From contig JAFQBT010000054.1 of the NCBI GenBank assembly GCA_017399625.1, forward strand, positions 1 to 45,157: a stretch of 45,157 nucleotides of DNA, written 5' to 3'. This document shows positions 39,051 to 45,157 of the stretch, in pieces. Each line of letters opens with the position of its first letter. Positions within the stretch are counted from its first letter, which is position 1. Under the pieces are notes generated by a model, which saw only the letters and a program-made list of their open reading frames with translations, ran no database searches and had not been told where the DNA came from. A program made the translations under genes and the position numbers. The stretch comes from Oscillospiraceae bacterium. Its GTDB lineage: Bacteria > Bacillota > Clostridia > Oscillospirales > Ruminococcaceae.

Positions 39051-39402
39051 CTTTTTCCTCGCTCCGGATGAAATCCTCAAGATTTATTTTGTGGTTATAT
39101 TTTATTGCGGCGGCGCGGTCTTTTTCGATGATTATATCGTTGAGGTCAAGCCCGTTGACTGCGGCAATGGCAACGGCATAGTGGATTATGTCACAAAGCT
39201 CCTTGCCGAGTTCAGAGTTGAGGTCGCTTCCGTCGCCGGCTTTTCTTCCGGTTTTCTTGTTGATGATTTCCGCGGCTTCGCCCATTTCCTCAACAAGCTT
39301 CATAAAAAGATTGTTTTCCGCAAGGGGAACGCCGTTTTTCTCCGCAAAACCGCCGTAGGTTTTTGCAAGATAGGATTCGAGATTTTTTATTGTTACTTCC
39401 AT
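39043..39402 (-). CDS. MazG-like nucleotide pyrophosphohydrolase
   Basis: 119 residues of the all-alpha NTP pyrophosphatase superfamily. The metal-binding helices are seen as FMKLVEEMGEAAEIINK (ExxE) and LGKELCDIIHYAVAIAAVNGLDL (ExxD). It probably hydrolyses non-canonical or excess nucleoside triphosphates to monophosphates. The ATG at 39402 follows AGGTAATAAC. It is the first gene of the 39402-36581 minus-strand run and is separated from the PAP2 gene by a terminator. Confidence 0.85.
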   Translation of the reverse strand: MEVTIKNLESYLAKTYGGFAEKNGVPLAENNLFMKLVEEMGEAAEIINKKTGRKAGDGSDLNSELGKELCDIIHYAVAIAAVNGLDLNDIIIEKDRAAAIKYNHKINLEDFIRSEEKDV

Positions 39403-39449
39403 GTTATTACCTCTGTATATTTTATGATTTTATATTATCATATTTTTGC

Positions 39450-39478
39450 AAAAAAAGACAGAGGGCAGAGCCTCTGTC
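39450..39478 (-). terminator. Terminator of the PAP2 gene (GACAGAGG type)
   Basis: On the minus strand GACAGAGG / CCTCTGTC arms, six-base loop, then T7. One of four terminators with the same stem between 39.4 and 42.7 kb. Confidence 0.85.
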
Positions 39479-39482
39479 AGCG

Positions 39483-40136
39483 TTATTTTTTATTGTTTAT
39501 GAGCGAAACGCAGGAATGATATAGCATCAGCAAAGCGCCGCTTAAAAGCAAAGCGCCGATTATATCGCTTGTCCAGTGAACGCCGGAAAGGAATCTTCCG
39601 AAAACGGTCACGATAATTACTGCAAGAGAAATGGAATTTGCGGTAAAAAGCAGTTTTTTTCTTTTAATCCTGCTTCTGAACTGCAGAACTGCGCTTCCCA
39701 TAACTGTGCAGACCATCATCACGTGAGAAGACGGATAAGATGCTTCGAGCATTCCGTCCATGAGCACCGGGCGGTAATTGATGACGTTGATTTCAAAGAA
39801 AACATAAGCCGCGATGACCAGCAGATATAATCCGCCAAGGATATAAATATCCGCATCGACTTTCAGCAGGCTTTTCCTCCGGATAAACTGAAACAGACCG
39901 AGCAGCGCAAAATCAAAGGCGGTGAAAATTGCGGATATCCCAAGCCAGTCTGTGATATTGTACCAGAGCATATTTACTCCGACCGCACCACGGAAAAAGC
40001 TGTTCAGTTCAGCAAATCCGACGAAAGAACCTTCCGGTCCGATGGACTGAACGTCAAAATTCAGAACCAACAAAGTGAAAATAATGAACAGAGCAAATAA
40101 AATTCCGGATAATAAAAAATTTGTTTTTGCTTTCAT
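39483..40136 (-). CDS. PAP2-family phosphatase (membrane)
   Basis: 217 residues with about six membrane helices and the PAP2 signature motifs: NYRPVL (C1; the usual Lys seven residues before Arg is Glu here), SYPSSHVMM (C2, PSxH) and GRFLSGVHWTSDIIG (C3, with His and Asp). PAP2 enzymes dephosphorylate lipid phosphates such as undecaprenyl diphosphate or phosphatidate at the outer membrane face. ATG 40136 follows AAAGGGAG and a T-run; the longer frame to 40253 lacks a ribosome site. The XRE gene lies directly upstream. Confidence 0.85.
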   Translation of the reverse strand: MKAKTNFLLSGILFALFIIFTLLVLNFDVQSIGPEGSFVGFAELNSFFRGAVGVNMLWYNITDWLGISAIFTAFDFALLGLFQFIRRKSLLKVDADIYILGGLYLLVIAAYVFFEINVINYRPVLMDGMLEASYPSSHVMMVCTVMGSAVLQFRSRIKRKKLLFTANSISLAVIIVTVFGRFLSGVHWTSDIIGALLLSGALLMLYHSCVSLINNKK

Positions 40137-40141
40137 AAAAA

Positions 40142-40196
40142 ATCTCCCTTTCGTATTTGCTGAAATCAACATACGCCAGGGAGATAAAATATTCAA
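40142..40196 (-). promoter_or_regulatory. Promoter/terminator/Shine-Dalgarno overlap ahead of the PAP2 gene
   Basis: On the minus strand TTGAAT (40196-40191), 17 bases, TATGTT. ATCTCCCT (40185-40178, in the spacer) pairs with AGGGAGAT (40149-40142), which is the Shine-Dalgarno and is followed by T6. The -10 lies in the loop, as at 25630. No other terminator separates the upstream XRE gene. Confidence 0.6.
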
Positions 40197-40230
40197 GAAA
40201 CGCTGTGGAACTGTTGCGACACGGAAAGTG

Positions 40231-40827
40231 TCAGCGCATTTTAAACGCTGCAAAAAGCTTTATTATCAGCATAAAAAGCAGAAATGCGCCGGCATAGGGC
40301 TGGGTGCTGATGATGAAAATGAAAAGGCCGGCAACACTCAGAGCAAGCGAAACAATGAACTTGTTTTTGCGGAAAAATCCGTTTTCAGAATTCTGCAACG
40401 CAAGCTGAACAATTCCAAAAAGAGCGGAAAGCACGATGAAACCAATATAAACCGTTTTGATAAACTGCGAAACGTCAGTCAGATTTATAAGGGAAACGGA
40501 AAGAATTTCTTCGCCGGATCTTTCCCCGAAAAAGGGGAGGAACATCAGAAGCCCCACCATGCAGTCGAAAAGACCGAAGATGATTGCGGCGGATTTTTCC
40601 TTTGCCTCCGATTTTGCGGCGGTGATGAGTTCCTCACCGGAAAGAAGTTCATCCACCGAAACGGAAAAAAGCTTTGCAATGGCTCTGAGCGATTCTATTC
40701 CCGGAAAACCTCTTCCGGATTCCCATTTTGAAACGGCGGTGCGGGAAACGTATAATTCTTTCGCAAGTTCCTCCTGGGTCCAGCCTTTTTGCTTTCGCAA
40801 GGTCACAAGTTTTTCGTTGAAATCCAT
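40231..40827 (-). CDS. XRE-family regulator with membrane tail
   Basis: 198 residues: a Cro/CI-type helix-turn-helix at 5-62 (NEKLVTLRKQKGWTQEELAKELYVSRTAVSKWESGRGFPGIESLRAIAKLFSVSVDELLSG), then about four membrane helices and a short basic end. Same plan as the 25680 protein but a different tail. Probably a membrane-linked transcription repressor; targets unknown. The ATG follows CCGGAGGAAAAA, with a TATAAT about 30 bases upstream. Confidence 0.85.
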   Translation of the reverse strand: MDFNEKLVTLRKQKGWTQEELAKELYVSRTAVSKWESGRGFPGIESLRAIAKLFSVSVDELLSGEELITAAKSEAKEKSAAIIFGLFDCMVGLLMFLPFFGERSGEEILSVSLINLTDVSQFIKTVYIGFIVLSALFGIVQLALQNSENGFFRKNKFIVSLALSVAGLFIFIISTQPYAGAFLLFMLIIKLFAAFKMR

Positions 40828-40877
40828 TTTTTCCTCCGGTCAGTTTGCTTTGATAGGAACATTATAGCATATAAAAC

Positions 40878-40906
40878 AAAAAAAGACAGAGGGCAGAGCC
40901 TCTGTC
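40878..40906 (-). terminator. Terminator of the M42 peptidase gene (GACAGAGG type)
   Basis: Same GACAGAGG/CCTCTGTC stem and GCAGAG-type loop as at 39450, with T7 on the minus strand. Confidence 0.85.
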
Positions 40907-40915
40907 CTTGATTTA

Positions 40916-41947
40916 TTATTTGCAGTAAGCGGCAAGAAGCTTGAGGGTGTTTTCAACGCCGTCCTTATGGCTTCTTTCGTAACCGTGGGAAGCGTAAACT
41001 CCCGAACCGATAAGTCCGTGGCGGATGTCATATCCCGCATTGAGAGTTGCGTCAACGTCCGAACCGTAGAACGGATAGATATCAACGGCGAATTTGACGT
41101 CGTTTTCCTTTGCGGCTTTGATAAGTCCGGTGACAACGTCATAATTATAAGGTCCGCAGGAATCCTTTGCACAGATGGAAACCATGTGCTCGTCGCAGGT
41201 AAGACCGTCACCGACACAGCCCATATCTACGGAAATCATTTCGGTAACGCCTTCGGGAATGGAAGCTGCGCCGCCGTGACCGACTTCCTCATAAACGGTG
41301 ATGTAATGATACTGGCGGTTTTCAAGTTCGATGTTGTTGTCCTTAAGATATTTTGCGTATCCGAGAAGGATTCCTACGCTGAGTTTGTCGTCGAGGAAGC
41401 GGCTTTTGATATATCCTTTGGAGGTAACGGTGGTTCTGGGGTCAAAGCAGACGATATCGCCCACCATGATTCCGAGCTTTTCGGTGTCCTCTTTGGAATG
41501 AACAACTTCGTCGAGCACAACTTCCATATCGTCATATTTGCGCTTTGAGTCATTATAACTTCCGTTTACGTGGATGGAAGCGTTGTTGAGCTGGAAAGTA
41601 CCTTCATAAATTCCGTCAAAGCGGGTGATGATGCGGCAGTTTTCCGCTTCCGCATTGTTCGGATTCATTCCGCCGAGAGGGGAAACTTTGAGGTTTCCGT
41701 TTCCTTTGATTTCGGAAACGATTGCGCCGAGGGTATCGGTATGCGCCGCAAGAACGATTCCGTTATCCTTGTTTTTGCCGCCTATATCAACGAGCACGCA
41801 GCCTTTTACGGTCATTTTCGGTTCATAACCGAGCTTGCGGTATTCTTCCATAACAAATTCGGCGGCGTTTTTTGTATAGCCCGTTGGGCTGTCGATTGCA
41901 AGGAGTCTGCAGGTTATATCGGTGATGTAATCAACGTAGTTTTTCAT
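40916..41947 (-). CDS. M42-family metallo-aminopeptidase
   Basis: 343 residues, the length of the tetrahedral aminopeptidases (M42; PepA/FrvX/YsdC-like). Metal ligands and catalytic residues are in place: LAAHTDTLGA, RFLDDK, YEEVGHGGA (general base and metal Glu), VDMGCVGD and the C-terminal YASHGYERSH. The enzyme removes N-terminal residues from peptides in the cytoplasm using zinc or cobalt. AGGTGGAATTACA precedes the ATG. Single gene between two GACAGAGG-type terminators. Confidence 0.92.
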   Translation of the reverse strand: MKNYVDYITDITCRLLAIDSPTGYTKNAAEFVMEEYRKLGYEPKMTVKGCVLVDIGGKNKDNGIVLAAHTDTLGAIVSEIKGNGNLKVSPLGGMNPNNAEAENCRIITRFDGIYEGTFQLNNASIHVNGSYNDSKRKYDDMEVVLDEVVHSKEDTEKLGIMVGDIVCFDPRTTVTSKGYIKSRFLDDKLSVGILLGYAKYLKDNNIELENRQYHYITVYEEVGHGGAASIPEGVTEMISVDMGCVGDGLTCDEHMVSICAKDSCGPYNYDVVTGLIKAAKENDVKFAVDIYPFYGSDVDATLNAGYDIRHGLIGSGVYASHGYERSHKDGVENTLKLLAAYCK

Positions 41948-42004
41948 TGTAATTCCACCTCTGTCTGTTTTTAAAATATGAATCCATTATACCACGCTGC
42001 AAAG

Positions 42005-42040
42005 AAAAAAGACAGAGTCTTTTGCCTCTGTCTGATTTTT
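42005..42040. terminator. Terminator of the CDP-alcohol phosphatidyltransferase gene (GACAGAGG type, shortened)
   Basis: GACAGAG / CTCTGTC arms around a longer loop, A6 on one side (T6 on the minus strand) and TGATTTTT on the other, so it may work in both directions. Confidence 0.7.
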
Positions 42041-42070
42041 TATATTAAGTAAGTGCAAAATGGATGTGGA

Positions 42071-42577
42071 TTATTGAGGTTCTCTGTCTGTAATAATGTA
42101 AAACCATTCTTGAATTGCAGAAATTGTTGCAAAGGAGCATACAACGGTGGCGCTATATTTCAATTCTGCGAAGGATATTGTAAAAGGCAATAGGAACAGC
42201 AGCAGACCTGTTATTTTGTTCATAATCGTATGTAAAGATATAAACTGTTTTTTAGAAACATATCCCAAAATGATATTACTGATTTTGATGACCGAGATCA
42301 CAACGCACCATATCAACAACCATTCTGGAATATGGATTTCCGGCAAAAACTTAATCAAAGAAGCCGTTAAAAAAGTAAGGTCGGCAATGGTGTCAAGTTG
42401 GCTTCCGAACTTACCGGTACTGTTTGTTTTTCTGGCAATCGTTCCATCTATCATATCAGTGAAACCGCACAGAAGATAGATGATATAAAATCCTGTGGAA
42501 AATATAGGAAAGAACATTAACAAAATACTGCCGAAAATTCGGCAACCCGTGACTGTATTTGCAATATGTTTCGCCAT
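42071..42577 (-). CDS. CDP-alcohol phosphatidyltransferase family protein
   Basis: 168 residues with about four to five membrane helices and the family signature DMIDGTIARKTNSTGKFGSQLDTIAD (DGxxAR...G...D...D), complete. Such enzymes transfer a phosphatidyl group from CDP-diacylglycerol to an alcohol, making phospholipids such as phosphatidylglycerophosphate or phosphatidylserine. The ATG follows GGGGTGAACAG. The base and codon use (many TTA/TTG/ATA codons, few CTT/CTC, AT-rich) differ from its neighbours, so horizontal acquisition is likely. The alcohol substrate is not evident. Confidence 0.87.
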   Translation of the reverse strand: MAKHIANTVTGCRIFGSILLMFFPIFSTGFYIIYLLCGFTDMIDGTIARKTNSTGKFGSQLDTIADLTFLTASLIKFLPEIHIPEWLLIWCVVISVIKISNIILGYVSKKQFISLHTIMNKITGLLLFLLPFTISFAELKYSATVVCSFATISAIQEWFYIITDREPQ

Positions 42578-42629
42578 CTGTTCACCCCGAATTCAAATTT
42601 GCTTAATTGACTATATCACAAAATCACAG

Positions 42630-42656
42630 AAAAAGACAGAGGCGAAAGCCTCTGTC
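42630..42656 (-). terminator. Terminator of spoIVB (GACAGAGG type)
   Basis: GACAGAGGC / GCCTCTGTC perfect arms with a GAAA tetraloop and T5 on the minus strand. The right side overlaps the spoIVB stop codon. Confidence 0.85.
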
Positions 42657-43866
42657 ATCTGCATTTTTTCGACATTTCGAGCATATTTTCCGCAAAAATC
42701 GCGTAACCCTTCGTCGGGTCGTTGACAAAAACATGGGTTACTGCGCCGACTAATTTTCCGTCCTGAATGATGGGCGAGCCGCTCATTCCCTGAACGATTC
42801 CGCCGGTAACCTCGATCAGATCCTCATCGGTGACACGGATTATCATGTTTTTCGTAAGGCTGTCGTCCGAAAGGCTGATTTTTTCGATTACGATGTCATA
42901 TTCCGCCGTTTCCGTGCCGTCGATGGTGGAAAGAATGACCGCCGCTCCTTCATAAATTTCCTGCTTCGGCGCAAGAGGAACGGAAATTCCGCCGATTTCA
43001 TATTCAAGCGTTCCGTAAAGCCCGGTTTCGTTGTTGATTTTCACCGTTCCGAGCCTTTCTGTGCTCGTAAAAGTTCCGCCGAGTTCACCCGGTGCGCCGG
43101 CGGTTCCTTTTTTCACTTTTGTGATTGCTGCGGTGACGATTTCGCCGCTTGAAAAGGGGAGAACCGTTCCGGTATCAACGTCACATACGGCGTGCCCAAG
43201 CCCTGCAAAAGAAAGATTTTCCGGGTCATAGAATGTGAGAGTGCCGATTCCTGCGGAGCTGTCCCGGACCCAGAATCCGGCTTTATAGCCGCTTCCGTCA
43301 GCAAGCATCTCCGGAGTTACCGAAACTGAAACCGTTTCTCCGTTCCGGATAACCGTAATGCGCAAAGTTTCTCCGCCGGAATTTTCAATTTTCTCCGCCA
43401 CGTCCTCGTTTGTAAAAACTTCCCCGCCGTCGATTTTCTTTATAAGGTCGCCTTCAAGAAGTCCGGCTTCCTCAGCAGGGCAGCAGTTTCCGCATTCTGC
43501 GGAGATTTTTGAAAAATCCACCACAAGAACGCCGTCGGTGAACATTTTTACCCCAAAAGGCGTTCCGCAAACCTTTACGATTTTCTGGTCGGTGACGGTT
43601 ACGGAAACTTCCTTGACCGGAAATACGCCCATCAGTTTCGCCGTTGCCGTATATGAATCCTCAAAGCTGTTGAGAACGCTTTTGGCTGCTGCGGATTCTG
43701 CTTCGAACGTTATGAATTTTCCGTAGGACGAAGCAAAATCAAGATCCTTTTCGTTTACAAAAAATCTGTCCGGCAAAACCTGCTGAAAAGCCAGAACCGC
43801 TGTCATTGCAAAAACGGTGAAAGCGATGAAAAACGCCGTTATTATACGATAAATTCTATAAAACAA
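42655..43866 (-). CDS. spoIVB: SpoIVB peptidase (S55), sporulation signalling protease
   Basis: 403 residues: an N-terminal membrane anchor (IITAFFIAFTVFAMTAVLAF), a PDZ domain at about 110-180 (EEAGLLEGDLIKKIDGGEVFTNEDVAEKI) and the S55 serine protease domain, with His in GLGHAVCDVDTG and the nucleophile in GIVQGMSGSPIIQDGKLVGAVTHVFVNDPTKGYAIFAENML. In Bacillus, SpoIVB is secreted from the forespore to cleave SpoIVFA and trigger pro-sigmaK processing. The start is TTG after AAGGAGGCGGAATT. In most sporulating Firmicutes spo0A is the next gene; here it is about 11 kb away. Confidence 0.95.
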   Translation of the reverse strand: MFYRIYRIITAFFIAFTVFAMTAVLAFQQVLPDRFFVNEKDLDFASSYGKFITFEAESAAAKSVLNSFEDSYTATAKLMGVFPVKEVSVTVTDQKIVKVCGTPFGVKMFTDGVLVVDFSKISAECGNCCPAEEAGLLEGDLIKKIDGGEVFTNEDVAEKIENSGGETLRITVIRNGETVSVSVTPEMLADGSGYKAGFWVRDSSAGIGTLTFYDPENLSFAGLGHAVCDVDTGTVLPFSSGEIVTAAITKVKKGTAGAPGELGGTFTSTERLGTVKINNETGLYGTLEYEIGGISVPLAPKQEIYEGAAVILSTIDGTETAEYDIVIEKISLSDDSLTKNMIIRVTDEDLIEVTGGIVQGMSGSPIIQDGKLVGAVTHVFVNDPTKGYAIFAENMLEMSKKCR

Positions 43867-44012
43867 AATTCCGCCTCCTTCAGAATTTATTCTTCCGCAA
43901 AAGAATTTTTATATTTGCGCCAATCTTTTGCTTGATTATTGACCAAAAAAGACATATAATATTGTTATAAAAAATAAATTTAATATTTTATAAAGAAATT
44001 TCAAAAAAACTC

Positions 44013-44041
44013 TTGACGAGGGGATATACTTATGGTATAGT
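44013..44041 (+). promoter_or_regulatory. Promoter of the rpmG-secE-nusG operon
   Basis: TTGACG (44013-44018), 17 bases, TATAGT (44036-44041), followed by a hairpin-containing 5' leader of about 90 bases. Confidence 0.75.
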
Positions 44042-44137
44042 ATATACACCTCTAAAAGGGTTTATTTTTTTGCGCAAAAAAACCCGTGTCCTTTTATATG
44101 AGGGAGGCAAAAATTCCAAGAATCAGGAGGTGCCGCA

Positions 44138-44287
44138 ATGCGAGTCAAAATAGTGTTGGCATGCACTGAGTGCAAACAACGCAACTACACAACCAAGAAA
44201 AACAAAAAGAATGATCCGGACAGACTTGAAATGAAAAAATATTGCAGGTTCTGCCGTAAACACACGCTCCACAAAGAGACGAAGTAA
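44138..44287 (+). CDS. rpmG: 50S ribosomal protein L33
   Basis: 49 residues (too short for most ORF filters), [22 protein letters not shown] at the start and [15 protein letters not shown] at the end. Two CxxC pairs mark the zinc-binding form. The ATG follows AGGAGGTGCCGCA. It heads the standard rpmG-secE-nusG arrangement of Firmicutes. Confidence 0.96.
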   Translation: MRVKIVLACTECKQRNYTTKKNKKNDPDRLEMKKYCRFCRKHTLHKETK

Positions 44288-44308
44288 GGAAAGGAAGAGG
44301 TATTAACC

Positions 44309-44530
44309 GTGGCTAATGAGAATACTGCTAAAAAGCCGTCCCTTTTCTCGAGAGTAAAACGTTTCTTCAAAGACATCGCCGGTGAGCTTAAAAAAATTGC
44401 ATGGCCCAGCAAAAAACAGGTCATCAATAACACCACCGTCGTAATTGTAGTCGTTATCATCTCTTCGATCGGTATCAGCCTTGTAGACTATTTCTTCGGT
44501 CTCATCATCAGGCTGTTTTTCGGCTCTTAA
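44309..44530 (+). CDS. secE: Preprotein translocase subunit SecE
   Basis: 73 residues, start GTG with AAGAGG eight bases upstream. The conserved cytoplasmic helix FFKDIAGELKKIAWPSKKQVINNTTVV precedes one membrane segment, as in the short Gram-positive SecE. It stabilises SecY in the SecYEG channel. Confidence 0.95.
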   Translation: MANENTAKKPSLFSRVKRFFKDIAGELKKIAWPSKKQVINNTTVVIVVVIISSIGISLVDYFFGLIIRLFFGS

Positions 44531-44550
44531 TGCGCGAAAGGAACTGAGTT

Positions 44551-45072
44551 ATGTCTGAAACTCCTAAATGGTATGTTGTCCATACTTATTCCGGATATGA
44601 AAACAAAGTATCCGAGAATATCGAAAAGGTAATCGAAAACAAGCGTTTCAAAGACCTTATTTTCGATGTAAGCGTCCCGACCGAAACTATCGTTGAGGTT
44701 AACGACAACAAAAAGCGTGAAGTGGAACGCAAAATTTTTCCGGGCTATGTCCTTGTTAAGATGATCCTTACGGACGAATCCTGGTACGTTGTCAGAAACA
44801 CCCGCGGTGTAACCGGCTTTGTAGGTCCTGCTTCCAAACCCGTACCGCTCAGCGAAGAAGAGGTTGCAAAACTCGGAATAGGATCCAGGTCGGTCGAAGT
44901 AAAATATGCCGTCGGCGACATCGTATCCATTATAGGTGGTCCGCTTGAAGGATTTGAGGGAACCGTTGAATCGATCAACATTCCCGACAACAAAGTTCGT
45001 GTAATCGTGTCCATGTTCGGACGCGATACCCCTGCCGAGCTTGAGCTTGAGCAGGTTGCTCGCAAAGATTGA
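44551..45072 (+). CDS. nusG: Transcription termination/antitermination protein NusG
   Basis: 173 residues: the NGN domain (WYVVHTYSGYENKVSENIEKVIE, FPGYVLVKMILTDESWYVVRNTRGVTGFVG) and a C-terminal KOW domain (YAVGDIVSIIGGPLEGFEGTVESIN). It binds RNA polymerase and the ribosome, coupling transcription with translation. GAAAGGAACTGAGTT precedes the ATG. rplK is expected immediately after the window. Confidence 0.97.
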   Translation: MSETPKWYVVHTYSGYENKVSENIEKVIENKRFKDLIFDVSVPTETIVEVNDNKKREVERKIFPGYVLVKMILTDESWYVVRNTRGVTGFVGPASKPVPLSEEEVAKLGIGSRSVEVKYAVGDIVSIIGGPLEGFEGTVESINIPDNKVRVIVSMFGRDTPAELELEQVARKD

Positions 45073-45157
45073 TTACTTTTTGAGGTAGTCGGCCAAAACG
45101 GCCGGCGAACGCAGAATATAGGTATTCTGCGTGTGGGAGGAATCGAAAATCTTTTCA
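45073..45157 (+). promoter_or_regulatory. Leader region downstream of nusG (probably of rplK, truncated by the window)
   Basis: After the nusG stop come GGCC..GGCC and a perfect CGCAGAAT/ATTCTGCG hairpin (about 45104-45125), then GTGGGAGGAATC. A structured spacer before rplK is usual; the gene itself is not in the window. Confidence 0.4.

Noticed and set aside
1..45157. tRNA genes, CRISPR arrays, intact transposases or prophage genes
   Set aside because: No tRNA-like cloverleaf with a GGTTCGAATC-type loop, no regularly spaced direct repeats, and no transposase or integrase motifs were found.

Overview
The window looks like chromosomal DNA from an anaerobic, Gram-positive, spore-former-derived member of the Clostridia, probably the Oscillospirales/Ruminococcaceae group. 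The evidence is: spo0A and spoIVB homologues, strong AGGAGG-type ribosome binding sites, frequent TTG starts, many lipoproteins, two ECF sigma operons, and a secreted esterase ending in a type I dockerin. No tRNA, rRNA, CRISPR array or intact mobile element was seen.

Layout. 1-2.4 kb: 3' part of an Mrp-type Fe-S carrier ATPase, an HD hydrolase and a PatB-type C-S lyase. 2.45-3.26 kb: a compositionally foreign-looking block with a highly structured leader RNA (promoter, nested stems, 12-codon leader peptide, antiterminator/terminator) in front of a small lipoprotein. 3.3-9.6 kb: small regulatory, DUF and membrane proteins, then the first ECF sigma/anti-sigma pair on the minus strand. 9.8-17.5 kb: MATE transporter, DUF985 cupin, an intergenic region packed with DnaA boxes, OGG-type glycosylase, the SASA-esterase/dockerin protein and class II aldolase. 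17.6-20.6 kb: HD protein and lipoproteins, including a recent 464-bp tandem duplication that carries its own promoter and 11-bp-phased TTAA boxes. 20.7-26.4 kb: a TetM/EF-G-like GTPase fused to a YacP/Rae1-type NYN nuclease, the second ECF sigma/anti-sigma pair, and an XRE membrane regulator. 26.5-27.7 kb: rplJ-rplL with an L10 leader. 27.7-31.5 kb: three homologues of well-known proteins that lack key functional residues (a DD-carboxypeptidase, a metallophosphoesterase and Spo0A), with a manganese riboswitch-mntP unit between them. 31.9-36.3 kb: purine nucleoside phosphorylase, AAA ATPase, LURP-one-like protein, lipoprotein and TrmH-family methyltransferase, ending in a hairpin-rich element. 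36.6-43.9 kb: minus-strand metabolic and membrane genes ending with spoIVB at the upstream end. 44.1-45.2 kb: rpmG-secE-nusG, with rplK presumably just beyond the edge.

The most interesting items, in my view, are: the attenuator-like leader at 2.5-2.7 kb; the Spo0A with Asn at the phosphoacceptor position; the GTPase-NYN fusion; the DnaA-box cluster at 12.0-12.2 kb; and a recurring gene-junction design in which the promoter -10 sits in the loop of an inverted repeat whose right arm is the next gene's Shine-Dalgarno followed by a T-run. All functional calls come from reading the sequence; no database search was possible.
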